A stretch of DNA of 64,000 nucleotides from Caulobacter sp. NIBR1757 (lineage in GTDB: Bacteria; Pseudomonadota; Alphaproteobacteria; Caulobacterales; Caulobacteraceae): positions 3,422,501-3,486,500 of the forward strand of contig NZ_CP115463.1 of assembly GCF_027912495.1 (NCBI RefSeq). The letters are read 5' to 3'. Position numbers and translations under genes: made by a program. Below the pieces are notes generated by a model. That model had not been told where the DNA came from. It ran no database searches and saw nothing but the letters and a program-made list of their open reading frames with translations. Below are positions 42,810-53,450 of this stretch, in pieces; positions within the stretch are counted from its first letter, which is position 1; every line of letters starts with the position of its first letter.

Positions 42810-44946
42810 GGTTCACCTCCTCGGGCCGAATATCCATCTCTGCCGGCTTCGGTCCGAGCAAAGCCGCCAGTTCGGAGGCCGGCACCGGGCGGCTGATTAC
42901 ATAGCCCTGGATTTCCTGGCAGCCGTGACGGCGTAGCTGGTCGAGCTGTTCGTGGCTCTCGACGCCCTCGGCGGTGGTGACGATGCCGAGGCCGGCGCCC
43001 AGGTCGGTGACCGCCTTGATGATGGCCAGGGCATCCGGGTCGTCGGTGATGTCGCGCACGAAGGTCTGGTCGATCTTGATCTTGTCGAACGGAAAGCTGC
43101 GCAGGTAGCTCAGCGAGCTGTAGCCGGTGCCGAAGTCGTCCATCGATATGCGCACGCCCAGCGACTTCAGGTCGTGCAACACGGCCAGGTTGGCGGCGCT
43201 GTCCTGCAGCAGCACGGACTCGGTGATCTCCAGCTCCAGTCGGCGGGGATTGAGGCCGGACGCGGCGAGGGAGGAGATCACGGATCCGACCAGATGCCGG
43301 TCGCGGAACTGGATCGGCGAGAGGTTGACGGCCAGACGGATGTGGGTCGGCCAGGACCCGGCCTCGCGGCAGGCCTCGCGCAGCACCCAGTCGCCCAAGG
43401 CGCCGATCAGGCCGATCTCCTCGGCCAGCGGCACGAATTCGGCCGGCGAGATCATGCCGCGCTCGGGATGATGCCAACGAACCAGGGCCTCGCAGCCGGT
43501 GACGCGATCCTCCGTCAGGCTATAGATGGGCTGGTAGTGCAGGGCGAACTCTCCGGCCCCCAGGGCGCGGCGCAGGTCCAGCTCGAGCAGGCGGCGGGCC
43601 TGCAGGGTCTCGTCCATGGCCCGTTCGAAGAAGTGGAAGGAGCCCCTGCCCTCGTGCTTGGCGCGGTAGAGGGCCATGTCGGCCTTCTGCAACAGCTCGT
43701 CCGGCTCCAGACCGTCCTGCGGGGAGAGGGCGACGCCGACGCTGGCCCCGGCCACGACCTGATGGCCCTGGATGTCGAAGGGCTGGGCCATGGCCTCGAC
43801 GATGCGCATGGCCAGGCGGCTGGCGTCGGCGCCGTGCGAGACGCCGCATTGGACGACCGCGAATTCGTCGCCGCCGAGACGGGCGACCGTATCGCCCTCC
43901 CGCACGCACCCGCGCAGGCGCTCGCCGGCGGCCCGCAGCAGGGCGTCGCCGGCCGGGTGTCCGAGGGTGTCGTTGACGATCTTGAAGCGGTCCAGATCGA
44001 TGCAGTGAACGGCGACGGTCTCACCCTGGCGCACCGAGCGGCTCAGCGCCTCGCGCAGCGACTGCTGGAACAGCACCCGGTTGGGCAGCTCGGTCAGCGG
44101 ATCGTAGTGGGCCAGGCGGGCGATCTGGGCCTCGGCCCGCTTGCGCTCTGAAATGTCCTCCGAGACGCCGATCAGGTATTCGGGCTGGCCATCGGGCCCG
44201 AGGATGGCCCGCTTCTTGGTGCGCAGGGTGACGACGGCGCCATCCTGGCGGGGGATGTTGTCCTCCTCGATCACCTTGACCTCGCCGGAGGCGATGACCT
44301 CAAGGTCGCGGTCCCGATAGACGGCGGCAAGGTCCGGTTCGTAGAAGTCGGCGTCGGTCTTGCCGATCATCTCTTCGCGGCTGTAGCCGAGCATCTGTTC
44401 GCCGGCCCGGTTGAGCAGGACGTAGCGAAGGTCGCTGGCGCGTTTGACGAAGACCACGGCCGGCATCGATTCGACGATTTCGGTCATGAACTTGCGGGCC
44501 CGGTGCGCCTCGCCACTGGCCTCGGCCAGGGCGCGGGCGACCCGGCGATTGGCGTCGCTGGAGGCCTGCAGCAGCTCCAGGATCGTGCCGACCCCGATAT
44601 AGTAGCCGTCCTGGGTGACGATGAAGCCGCTGAGCAGTTCGGAGGGCCGGGCCGACAGGCTGTCGGCGGTGAAGTCGGCGAGCGGCACATCGACATCGAC
44701 CAGCAACGGCTCGTGGTTCATCAGTTCGGAGATCGGCCGGCGGGCATATAGCGCCCGGCCGTACTCGGCGGCCATGCGCAGGAAGAAGCTGTTGCGGTCG
44801 AGCAGGCCGACCGGCCGGCCGGCCTCGTCGATAACCGGAATGATCAAGGTGTCCGGCTCGCCGCGGAACCGGTCATAGAGGACGCCACCGTAGTCTTCCG
44901 GGCGGGCGGGAGCCACGGGATTAATGGCGTCGCGCAGTCTCAACAT
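42778..44946 (-). CDS. CBS-PAS-GGDEF-EAL cyclic-di-GMP signalling protein
   Basis: 722 residues from the ATG at 44946, with GGAGG 7 nt upstream. Order: a CBS-pair-like N-terminal region (~20-135: LIIPVIDEAGRPVGLLDR, GFIVTQDGYYIGVGTILELL), PAS with PAC (~160-275), GGDEF (~285-440) with intact GGDEF and an I-site REGD five residues upstream, and EAL (~455-700) with EALVRW, DDFGTGYSSL and EGVES. Both catalytic motifs look intact, so it may make and degrade c-di-GMP depending on input. There is no membrane segment. A c-di-GMP-binding NfrB-like transferase lies 20 kb away, but no link is shown. Confidence 0.92.
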   Translation of the reverse strand: MLRLRDAINPVAPARPEDYGGVLYDRFRGEPDTLIIPVIDEAGRPVGLLDRNSFFLRMAAEYGRALYARRPISELMNHEPLLVDVDVPLADFTADSLSARPSELLSGFIVTQDGYYIGVGTILELLQASSDANRRVARALAEASGEAHRARKFMTEIVESMPAVVFVKRASDLRYVLLNRAGEQMLGYSREEMIGKTDADFYEPDLAAVYRDRDLEVIASGEVKVIEEDNIPRQDGAVVTLRTKKRAILGPDGQPEYLIGVSEDISERKRAEAQIARLAHYDPLTELPNRVLFQQSLREALSRSVRQGETVAVHCIDLDRFKIVNDTLGHPAGDALLRAAGERLRGCVREGDTVARLGGDEFAVVQCGVSHGADASRLAMRIVEAMAQPFDIQGHQVVAGASVGVALSPQDGLEPDELLQKADMALYRAKHEGRGSFHFFERAMDETLQARRLLELDLRRALGAGEFALHYQPIYSLTEDRVTGCEALVRWHHPERGMISPAEFVPLAEEIGLIGALGDWVLREACREAGSWPTHIRLAVNLSPIQFRDRHLVGSVISSLAASGLNPRRLELEITESVLLQDSAANLAVLHDLKSLGVRISMDDFGTGYSSLSYLRSFPFDKIKIDQTFVRDITDDPDALAIIKAVTDLGAGLGIVTTAEGVESHEQLDQLRRHGCQEIQGYVISRPVPASELAALLGPKPAEMDIRPEEVNPTPPLRRACG

Positions 44947-45195
44947 CAACACACCTCCACTCGGTGGGGAGGGTTTGGCGGGCCGAAACTAATATCGACC
45001 TAATCAGGGCCGTCGAATGGTCGGCGTCATCTAAATTTCTTCAGACTGTCACAGTGTTTTTCGTGCGTTTAACCATGAACGTCACGCGCCTATACTGTCC
45101 GCATCCGGATTAACTTGAACAGCCCGGGCAAGCTGCTGGAACGACCGGCTTGGCGTATGGACCGCTTGCCCCTAGGCTTCATCCCCGGGGGTGTC

Positions 45196-46008
45196 ATGTC
45201 CAAGAGCGTCAGCCGTCCGAAGTTCCGCGCCCTGCCGGCGCTGCGCCGATACTTCCGCGTCCTGCTGCGCCACAGCCTGCCGAGCCTGATCTTCGTCATG
45301 CTGTCGATGGCGGCGGCCATCGCCGTCTTCATGATGGGAATCTGGAGCCTGTACCGCATCTTCGTCGCCGTCGGCCAGCCGCAGACCGCCCCCAATCCGC
45401 TGGCGGTCGGACTTTGCTTTCTGGCGGCGCTCGCCCTTGGCGGCTCGACCGCCCTGCCCCTGGCCGCCAACGCCGCCGCCTGTGAGCAGGAAGGCCGCCG
45501 GGCCGGTTTTCGCGAAGCCTGGAGCGCGCTGTGGCGTCACACGCCGGGAAGCTTCGCCGTGGCCCTTCTGCAGGCGGCCATGATCGGCCTGGGCCTTCTG
45601 CTGGTCATCGTCCCCGGCGTCCTGGCCGCCGTCCTTGTCAGCCTGGCCGGCCCGGTCCGGGTGGTCGAGGGCCTCGGCCCGTTCAAGGCCATTTCCCGGG
45701 GTGTGGAACTGACCGAGGGCATACGCTGGCGCCTGTTCAGCTATCTCTGCGCGACAGGCCTGATCGTCCCGGTGGTCTTCAGCGCCGGGGTCGTGCTCCT
45801 CGGCGCGCTCGGCGACGCCATAGGCGGTCCCGGCGCGTCGGAGTCCGGCCCGACGCCGGTGTACATCGGGCTGAACATCGCGATGGCCGTCGTCCTGCTC
45901 GGCTTCTTCAGCCTGATCGCCTACCTGGCCGCCCTTGGCCCGGCCGCCGCCTATGCGGAAATCCGCGCCGGCGGCAGCGCCCGGGCGGCGGCCGAGGTCT
46001 TCGACTGA
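45196..46008 (+). CDS. polytopic membrane protein, hypothetical
   Basis: 270 residues from the ATG at 45196 preceded by GGGGG; an ATG at 45157 would add 13 residues. About six membrane helices (LIFVMLSMAAAIAVFMMGIW, LAVGLCFLAALALGGSTALPLAANA, AVALLQAAMIGLGLLLVIVPGVLAAVLV, LIVPVVFSAGVVLLGALG, IGLNIAMAVVLLGFFSLIAYLAALGPAAAYAEI). The GPVRVVEGLGPFKAISRGVELTEGIRWRLF loop is like that in bacterial glycerophosphodiesterase-membrane-domain and DUF975-like proteins. Function unknown. Confidence 0.8.
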   Translation: MSKSVSRPKFRALPALRRYFRVLLRHSLPSLIFVMLSMAAAIAVFMMGIWSLYRIFVAVGQPQTAPNPLAVGLCFLAALALGGSTALPLAANAAACEQEGRRAGFREAWSALWRHTPGSFAVALLQAAMIGLGLLLVIVPGVLAAVLVSLAGPVRVVEGLGPFKAISRGVELTEGIRWRLFSYLCATGLIVPVVFSAGVVLLGALGDAIGGPGASESGPTPVYIGLNIAMAVVLLGFFSLIAYLAALGPAAAYAEIRAGGSARAAAEVFD

Positions 46009-46012
46009 GGCC

Positions 46013-47047
<1,035 letters not shown>

Positions 47048-47097
47048 TTATCGGAATATCACCCCGCGTCAGGCAAGGACGAAATCAGCCGCCCCCA

Positions 47098-47553
47098 TCA
47101 CCCGCCCTTGGCGACCTCACGGGCCAGCAGGGCCTCCAGGCCCATCAGCAGCGGCGCGGCCGCCCGCGGGTCGGAATCCCCGCTCAGCGTGCGGATGACG
47201 TTGACGTGGACGGCGATCGCAGGAACCTCAAGTCGGCCGTTCTTGCGCTGCCGGTCAGTCAGGTCGCACAGGCTCCAGGCCGCCTTGCCGAGCGCCTGAA
47301 GATCCGGCGGGCAGATGTCGATGATCGCCGAGGAGGTGCTGTAGATGGCCTCCAGCCAGGCGTCGTCCTTGGGTTCGGCCAGGGCCGCCTCAAGCACGCC
47401 GATGGCCTCCAGCAGCAGGACTCGCCCTTCGTCACGCAGGCTGGCGGTTTCCGCCTCGGCCCCGCGCAGAGCCGCCAGAACGGTCTTGCCGCCGCTCTCC
47501 CCGATCATCCTGGAGAGGTTGGAGACGCGTCGAATGATGGTGACGCCGCTCAC
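47098..47553 (-). CDS. hypothetical protein coupled to a response regulator
   Basis: 151 residues from a GTG at 47553 with GGAGGG upstream; the GTG overlaps the stop of the response-regulator gene (GTGA). It is fully helical and Ala/Leu/Glu-rich (GKTVLAALRGAEAETASLRDEGRVLLLEAIGVLEAALAE; SSAIIDICPPDLQALGKAAWSLCDLTDRQ; AIAVHVNVIRTLSGD), consistent with a four-helix bundle. It could be a phosphotransfer or kinase-adaptor partner of the regulator, but no phosphorylatable His motif is obvious. The family is not recognised. Confidence 0.7.
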   Translation of the reverse strand: MSGVTIIRRVSNLSRMIGESGGKTVLAALRGAEAETASLRDEGRVLLLEAIGVLEAALAEPKDDAWLEAIYSTSSAIIDICPPDLQALGKAAWSLCDLTDRQRKNGRLEVPAIAVHVNVIRTLSGDSDPRAAAPLLMGLEALLAREVAKGG

Positions 47554-48158
47554 GATCCGCCCTCCGCTGAACCGCCAGCCTCGTCTGAAAGGGTTGATTT
47601 CCCGCGAAGACGATCGGCCCGGCGCTCGACCTGGCCCCGGGGCGGTTCCGGATCGTTGAAGCGACGGTCGGGGCCGACGTATTCGCCCGCCTGGACGAAG
47701 GGGCGCGGGTCGCGGGCCATCCACAGGATCCGCTCCAGCAGGATGGCGGGGGTGATCGGCCGGGTGACGATGAAGTTGGCCCCGCAATCGCGGGCCTTGG
47801 TCACCTGCGAGGCGCGGGTGTGGCCGGAGATCATCAGGACCGGCACGAAGGCGTTGGGGTCGAGGCCGGACCGGCGCAACCACGAGACCATGTCGTAGCC
47901 GTCGGGGCCGGGCATGTCGCAGTCGACGATCACCAGATCGACCGTCGACGCCTTCAGGATGTCGACGGCGGCCTGGGCGTCGGTGCACAGGTAGCGGGTC
48001 TTGATGCCGAATCCGAGCAGGGTCTGGGTGGTCAGGCGCAGGGAGAAGGCATTGTCGTCGACCACCATGACGATGGCGCGCGACAGGTTGAAGATCGTGC
48101 CGGGGGCCAGCCCGGCCTCGCCCGCCACCGGTGTCGTTGCTGTGTCTGTCGATTCCAT
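47550..48158 (-). CDS. response regulator receiver protein with basic C-terminal tail
   Basis: 202 residues from the ATG at 48158. The receiver domain (residues ~28-145) has D34/D35, phosphoacceptor D79 (VIVDCDMPGPDGYDM) and a Ser in LMISGH. The usually invariant lysine is an arginine (VTRPITP), which may alter switching. The tail (YVGPDRRFNDPEPPRGQVERRADRLRG) contains the GPDRR and ERR motifs common in alphaproteobacterial signalling proteins. There is no DNA-binding domain. It is followed by a coupled helical partner. Confidence 0.85.
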   Translation of the reverse strand: MESTDTATTPVAGEAGLAPGTIFNLSRAIVMVVDDNAFSLRLTTQTLLGFGIKTRYLCTDAQAAVDILKASTVDLVIVDCDMPGPDGYDMVSWLRRSGLDPNAFVPVLMISGHTRASQVTKARDCGANFIVTRPITPAILLERILWMARDPRPFVQAGEYVGPDRRFNDPEPPRGQVERRADRLRGKSTLSDEAGGSAEGGS

Positions 48159-48377
48159 GTCTCTACCCACCCCGGGGAAAAAATGGGGAAGGCGGGTGAC
48201 CGAAGGGTAAACGAGCGAACAGGCTCACCCAACTTGAGTGTGGATAATGCGGATTACATCTCCCGCGCCCGCAACTACCCTGAGACGGTCGTGAGTTCTG
48301 GACGGTCCAGTCCTACATCGTCCGCATCAGGACGCTAAGGCCCTAAAGGTGTTCGATGAACAGGTTCATCAAGATTG

Positions 48378-49139
48378 TCAGCTCGGTAGACACTGCCCTT
48401 TCGAGGCCATGAGATCCGCCTCGGCCTTGGCCGCCGCGGCGCCGTCCGTGGCGGCCTTGGCAACGCTGTCGGTGATGTCGAAGCCGCCGACGGTGACCGG
48501 TTTGCCCGCCTCCATCACCTGGATATCGACCCGGCCGCCCCTGGCCAGCTGGGTGATGATACCGGCCGCCTTGCGGGCGTCGGCCAGGCCGCCCGGTCCG
48601 AGCATTTCGATATCGGATGACCCCAGGCCGGCGAGGGCGTTCTCGAACTGCAAGGCGTCCATCTGCGGCGGCGCCTTCATCTTGCCGGCGTCCGCGCTCC
48701 AGACCACGGTTCCACCGGGTCCGGCCTTGAGCACGAGGCGATGCTGGAAGACCGGGTCAGGTTCGCCCAGGAAGCCGGCCTTCACCACCGCTGACAGATT
48801 GGCGTAGGCGGGCGCGAACAGCGCCACCTTGCCGAGCGCCTCGCCATCGGGTCGCTTGCCGTACTCGAGGATGACCACGCCCTTGGCCGGCTTGGCCAGC
48901 TGGTCCATGGCGCCGTTGACCTCATAGACGTCGGTCGGCTTCTTCGGTGGCAGGGTGACCTGGTAGGTGTAGGTGGCGACGGTATCGAACACCTTGCCGT
49001 CTGCACGGGTGTGGACGACGTACTTGACCGCCCAGCCGGCCCCGCTACGGAACGCCTTGCACGCCTTGGACTGGGCGGCGGCGGGCGCGGCGACGGCGCA
49101 GATGGCAACCGTGGCGATGAGAGCGATGAACGGGCGCAT
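48378..49139 (-). CDS. exported hypothetical protein
   Basis: 253 residues from the ATG at 49139, with GGAGGT upstream. It has a clear Sec signal peptide (ALIATVAICAVAAPAAAQS). The mature part is rich in beta strands (FDTVATYTYQVTLPPKKPTDVYEVNGA; VVILEYGKRPDGEA; VFQHRLVLKAGPGGTVVWSADAGKM), ending in an Ala/Lys-rich helix. Two cysteines are present, one near the mature N-terminus and one near the end. Periplasmic. The family is not recognised. Confidence 0.75.
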   Translation of the reverse strand: MRPFIALIATVAICAVAAPAAAQSKACKAFRSGAGWAVKYVVHTRADGKVFDTVATYTYQVTLPPKKPTDVYEVNGAMDQLAKPAKGVVILEYGKRPDGEALGKVALFAPAYANLSAVVKAGFLGEPDPVFQHRLVLKAGPGGTVVWSADAGKMKAPPQMDALQFENALAGLGSSDIEMLGPGGLADARKAAGIITQLARGGRVDIQVMEAGKPVTVGGFDITDSVAKAATDGAAAAKAEADLMASKGQCLPS

Positions 49140-49211
49140 GGATACCTCCGCTTGCGAGGCGGCGATCATGACAGCGCCGATCCCGCGGCGCGCCCTCGTA
49201 ACGGGGGGTCT

Positions 49212-50174
49212 TCAGGCCGGGGCGGTGCGGCCGATGGCGTAGTAGCGCTCGGCCCGCTGGACGAGCAGCTGTTCGGGCGTCAGGTTCAGCAGCAGCTTCA
49301 GCTCGTCGTCGATGACATCGCCGACCAATCGGATGGCCTCGGCCGGGTCGCTGTGCGCGCCGCCCGGCGGCTCGTCGATGATGCGGTCGACGACCCCGGT
49401 CTTGATCAGGTCCTGGGCGGTGATGTGCATCTGGGTGGCGGCGTCCCGGGCCCGGGCGCCGTCGCGCCAGAGGATGGAGGCGGCGCCCTCGGGGCTGATC
49501 ACCGAATAGATGCCGTGCTCCATGATCAGCACGCGGTTGGCGGCGGCGATGCCGATGGCCCCGCCGCTCATGCCCTCGCCGGTGACGGTGGCGATCATCG
49601 GGACCTTGAGGGTCAGGCAGCGCTCGGTGCCGCGGGCGATGGCCTCGGCCTGGCCGCGTTCCTCGGCGCCGAGGCCCGGATAGGCGCCGGCGGTGTCGAC
49701 GAAGCTGAGCACCGGCAGGTTGAACTGCTCGGCCATGTCCATCAACCGGACGGCCTTGCGGTAGCCTTCGGGCCGGGCCATGCCGAAGTTGTGCTTCAGC
49801 CGGGTGGTGGTGTCGTGGCCCTTCTCCTGGCCGATGACGAGGACGGGGACGCCCCGGAAGCGGCCGAGGCCGCCGAGGATGGCCTGGTCGTCGGCGAACT
49901 TGCGGTCGCCGCGAAGCTCGACGAACTCCTCGATCAGGCCGCTGAGGAAGTCGACAAAGTGAGGACGCTGCGGATGGCGGGCGACCTGGGTCTTCTGCCA
50001 GGGATCGAGTTTGGAATAGGCCTCGCGCCGCAGATCGTCGAGGCGGCCGCGCAGGGAGTCGATCTCGGTCTCGAAGGAACTGGCGCCGGCCGACTCGGAG
50101 AGCTTGGACAGCTCCTCGATCTTGCCTTCCAGTTCGGCGATCGGCCGTTCGAAGTCGAGATAGTGATGGACCAT
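49212..50174 (-). CDS. accA: acetyl-CoA carboxylase carboxyltransferase alpha subunit
   Basis: 320 residues from MVHHYLDFER, the normal family length. The helical N-terminal region (FERPIAELEGKIEELSKLS) is followed by the crotonase-like core: GHDTTTRLKHNFGMARPEGYRKAVRLM, LPVLSFVDTAGAYPGLGAEERGQAEAIA, and TGEGMSGGAIGIAAANRVLIMEHGIYSVISPEGAASILWRD. It transfers the carboxyl group from carboxybiotin to acetyl-CoA, the first step of fatty acid synthesis. accB/C/D are not in the window. Confidence 0.97.
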   Translation of the reverse strand: MVHHYLDFERPIAELEGKIEELSKLSESAGASSFETEIDSLRGRLDDLRREAYSKLDPWQKTQVARHPQRPHFVDFLSGLIEEFVELRGDRKFADDQAILGGLGRFRGVPVLVIGQEKGHDTTTRLKHNFGMARPEGYRKAVRLMDMAEQFNLPVLSFVDTAGAYPGLGAEERGQAEAIARGTERCLTLKVPMIATVTGEGMSGGAIGIAAANRVLIMEHGIYSVISPEGAASILWRDGARARDAATQMHITAQDLIKTGVVDRIIDEPPGGAHSDPAEAIRLVGDVIDDELKLLLNLTPEQLLVQRAERYYAIGRTAPA

Positions 50175-50303
50175 AGTTCGCCTAACGCAGCCCGCTCGGA
50201 AAGGTGGCGAACCTAGTCGCTGTCCGCCCCCGATGGAACCCATATGGCGCGATTCTGGCCGGAGCGGGTCAGGAGGCGGCCACAGGGGCCGCCCCCTCGC
50301 CCG

Positions 50304-53300
50304 TCAGTAGACGAAGTTGATGTGGCTCACATGGTTGCCCGTCAGGGTGATCGTCATGTCGGCGGCGGCATCGCCGTTGACGTCCACCTTCAAAAGGGTG
50401 CTGGCCCCGGACAGGCCGAGGGTCATCTGGCCCGCCACGCCGGTGAAGGCGGCGACCTTCACGAAGGCCTGGTCGCCGCCGACGAGGGTGTTGGCGTCGA
50501 TGGCCGAGAGGTCGATGACGTCCTCGGCCATCAGGTCGGTGATGGTGTCGCGGCCGCCGGCGGCGTTGGTGCTGTCAGTAAGGGCGGTGAAGACGAAGCG
50601 GTCGGCCCCCAGGCCGCCGGCCAGGAAGTCCTTGCCCGCGCCGCCGCTCAGCACATCGACGCCGTCGCCTCCGTACAGGGTATCGTTGCCGTCCTCGCCG
50701 TAGAGAAAGTCGTCGCCGTCGCCGCCGTCGATGACATCGGCCGCCGCCCCGCCCCAGGCCTGGTCATCTCCGGCTCCGCCGCTAAGGGTGTCGGCCCCGC
50801 CCCGGCCGTACAGCAGGTCGTCGCCATCGCCCCCGTCCAGGGTGTCGAGCCCGCCGCCGCCGTCGAGGCTGTCATTGCCAAGGCCGCCGGCCAGGCTGTC
50901 GTCGCCGTTCTCGCCGGTGACGATGTCGGCCCCGTCGCCGGCGTCCACCGTGTCATTGCCGGCGCCGGCGGCGATCAGGTCGTCCCCTTCGAAGCCCCAC
51001 AACCGGTTGTCGCCGTTGGAACCGGTCAGGGCGTCGTCGAGGAAAGAGCCGCCGAGGTTCTCGACATTGTAGATGCGGCCCATGCCGGAGAAGCCGTCGT
51101 TGAGGATGCGGCCGGTCTTCAGATTGACCGCCACCCCCATGTAGCCGTTCTCGACCTCGGCGATGCCGTCGCCGTTTGTGTCGCGCAGGCGGGTCAGGGT
51201 GAACTGGGTCACGGTATCGACGCCATCGCCACCGTCGATCCGGGCGGGGGCGTCGTCGACCTGGATGTCGTCGTCGCCGCCGAGGGCATAGAGGGTGTCG
51301 CCGCCGCCGATCAGGAACAGGTTGCGCTCTTCGTTGCCGGTAAAGCTGTCGGCGAAGCGGGTGTGGGAGCCGAGGCCCTCGATGGAGTTCATGGTCTCGG
51401 CATTGCCGAAGCCGTCGTTGGCGATGGTCTGGGTGGACAGGTCGGCCACCACCCCCTGCGTGGCGTCGAGGTTGTAGAAGCTGACCCGGTCGAAGCCATC
51501 GCCGCCGAGGAAGGTATCCACGCCGCTGCCGGTGCGCAGCAGGTCGTCGCCATCGCCGCCGTCGAGGGTGTCGTTGCCGCCGTTGGCGCGGATCTGGTCG
51601 AAGCCACCGAGGCCGACAAGGACATTGTCCCCGGCGTCGCCGAACAGGATGTCGTCGAAGTCTGTGCCGGTGACGTTCTCGACATTGAAGATCAGCCCGC
51701 TGTCGCCGAAGCCGTCATCGAAAATGCGGCCGGCGATCAGGCTGACAAAGACGCCCGCCAGCGCGTCTTCCTGGTCCGGGACGCCGTTGAGGTCCGGATC
51801 GGTGAAGCGGAAGGCGGAGAAGGACAGGCTGTCGACGCCGTCGCCGCCGTCGAGGCTGGCGGTCGCGCCGGCCAGCAGGATGTCGTCGTCTCCGCCGCGC
51901 GCGTCGACCGTGTCGCCCGTCCCGGCATAGATGAAGTTGACGCCGCTGCTGCCCAGGAAGGTGTCGGCGAACAGGGTGCCCAGGCCGACGCCCTCGATGG
52001 AGTTGAGGCTCTCGACGTTGCCGAAGCCGTCGTTGAGAACCTGCTGAAGCTCGAGATCGACCCACGCGCCGGCGGTGGCGCCGGTCTCGAACAGGCTGAT
52101 GCGGTCGAAGCCGTCGCCGCCGTCGAAGGTATCGATGCCGAGGCCACCGCGCAGCAGGTCGTCACCATCGCCGCCGTTCATGACATCGTCGCCGCCGAGG
52201 CCGCGCAGGACGTCGTCGCCGGCCTGGCCGCTGAGCACATTGGCGTTGCCATCGCCGAGCAGCAGATCATTGAAGGCGCCCCCGCTGGCGTTCTCGATGC
52301 CGATCAGGGTGTCGGTCCCGAGGATCGTGGTCCCCGTGGCGTCCAGCCGCTCGCCGTAGCCCGATCCGAGCGCGACGGTGACGGCACCCTCGGCGTCGCC
52401 ATAGTCGGCGGTATCGCTGCCGGCCCCGCCGTTGAGGGTGTTGAAGCCGTTACCGCCGTTGAGAATGTCGTCGGCGGCATAGCCCCGGTCATCAAAACGG
52501 GTGATGGGACCCGACGTGCCGACGACCGGGAAGTCGATGGCGAACTGTCCGTCGCCCAGCAGGGTGTCGTCGCCGTCGCCGCCAACCAGGCTGTCGGCGC
52601 CGTCCATGCCGGCCAGGACGTTGGCGCCGGCATCGCCGATGAGCAGGTCGTTCGCCACCGAGCCCGACAGGTTCTCGATCCCGGTCAGGGTCATCAGGCC
52701 ATGGCCGGTGTCCTGGGCCGCGCCCTGCAGGCGCAGGTCGACGGAGACGCCGGCCGGGCCAGCCAGACCAATGTCGCCGTTGCTGAAGAAGCTGACCGTG
52801 TCGGTCTCCGAGCCGCCGTCCAGGGTGTGGTTCCCGCCGCTGACTTCCAGCAGGTCGTCGCCGCCGCGGCCGGACAGCACGTCATCGCCCGAGGTCCCGC
52901 CGGGCCCCGCGACGCTGCCCCAGAGCCAGTTGGCGCCGGCGTCGCCGCTGAGGGTGTCGCCGTAGATGGTGCCCGAGACGTGCTCGATGCCGATCAGGGT
53001 GTCGAGCCCGTGGCCGGTGTCCTGCGCCACGCCCTGGATGGCCAGATCGACGGTGGCGCCGACCTGCAGGTCGGTGGCGATCAGCAGCATGGCGACCCGG
53101 TCGAAACCGTCGCCGCCGTCCATGACATCGTCGCCCTCGCCGCCCTGCAGGTAGTCGTTGCCGGCGCCGCCGAGGCTGGTGTCGTTGCCGTCGCGGCCGC
53201 GCAGGATGTCGTCGCCATCGCCGCCGTCGAGGGTGTCGTCTCCGCCGAGGCCAACCAGGATGTCGCTGCCTTCGAGGCCGCTGATGGTGTCGTCAGTGTT

Positions 53301-53348
53301 GGTTCCGCCGAGGTTGTCGTCGCCGGAGGTGCCGATGATGTTGGCCAT
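50304..53348 (-). CDS. RTX (hemolysin-type Ca2+-binding repeat) protein
   Basis: 1014 residues from MANIIGTSGDD, with GGAG upstream. It is made almost entirely of GGxGxDxLxGG nonapeptide blocks, separated by longer DGFGN/VENxxGT spacer units that form further beta-roll segments. The final ~110 residues (AGKDFLAGGLGADRFVFTALTDS...INFVY) resemble the serralysin-type C-terminal cap carrying the type I secretion signal. There is no N-terminal signal peptide. It should be exported by a type I ABC transporter and fold on external calcium. No catalytic domain is visible, so an adhesin or surface-layer role is more likely than a toxin. No transporter genes are nearby. Confidence 0.9.
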   Translation of the reverse strand: MANIIGTSGDDNLGGTNTDDTISGLEGSDILVGLGGDDTLDGGDGDDILRGRDGNDTSLGGAGNDYLQGGEGDDVMDGGDGFDRVAMLLIATDLQVGATVDLAIQGVAQDTGHGLDTLIGIEHVSGTIYGDTLSGDAGANWLWGSVAGPGGTSGDDVLSGRGGDDLLEVSGGNHTLDGGSETDTVSFFSNGDIGLAGPAGVSVDLRLQGAAQDTGHGLMTLTGIENLSGSVANDLLIGDAGANVLAGMDGADSLVGGDGDDTLLGDGQFAIDFPVVGTSGPITRFDDRGYAADDILNGGNGFNTLNGGAGSDTADYGDAEGAVTVALGSGYGERLDATGTTILGTDTLIGIENASGGAFNDLLLGDGNANVLSGQAGDDVLRGLGGDDVMNGGDGDDLLRGGLGIDTFDGGDGFDRISLFETGATAGAWVDLELQQVLNDGFGNVESLNSIEGVGLGTLFADTFLGSSGVNFIYAGTGDTVDARGGDDDILLAGATASLDGGDGVDSLSFSAFRFTDPDLNGVPDQEDALAGVFVSLIAGRIFDDGFGDSGLIFNVENVTGTDFDDILFGDAGDNVLVGLGGFDQIRANGGNDTLDGGDGDDLLRTGSGVDTFLGGDGFDRVSFYNLDATQGVVADLSTQTIANDGFGNAETMNSIEGLGSHTRFADSFTGNEERNLFLIGGGDTLYALGGDDDIQVDDAPARIDGGDGVDTVTQFTLTRLRDTNGDGIAEVENGYMGVAVNLKTGRILNDGFSGMGRIYNVENLGGSFLDDALTGSNGDNRLWGFEGDDLIAAGAGNDTVDAGDGADIVTGENGDDSLAGGLGNDSLDGGGGLDTLDGGDGDDLLYGRGGADTLSGGAGDDQAWGGAAADVIDGGDGDDFLYGEDGNDTLYGGDGVDVLSGGAGKDFLAGGLGADRFVFTALTDSTNAAGGRDTITDLMAEDVIDLSAIDANTLVGGDQAFVKVAAFTGVAGQMTLGLSGASTLLKVDVNGDAAADMTITLTGNHVSHINFVY

Positions 53349-53450
53349 TTGGAGTGCTCCACTTGCGCCTGGGGGAACGGCGCGGGGCACCCTATTTTCA
53401 GCGGATCAGTTTTGAAAACCCGTGTTCATTGAATCGTGATCGACAATCGG

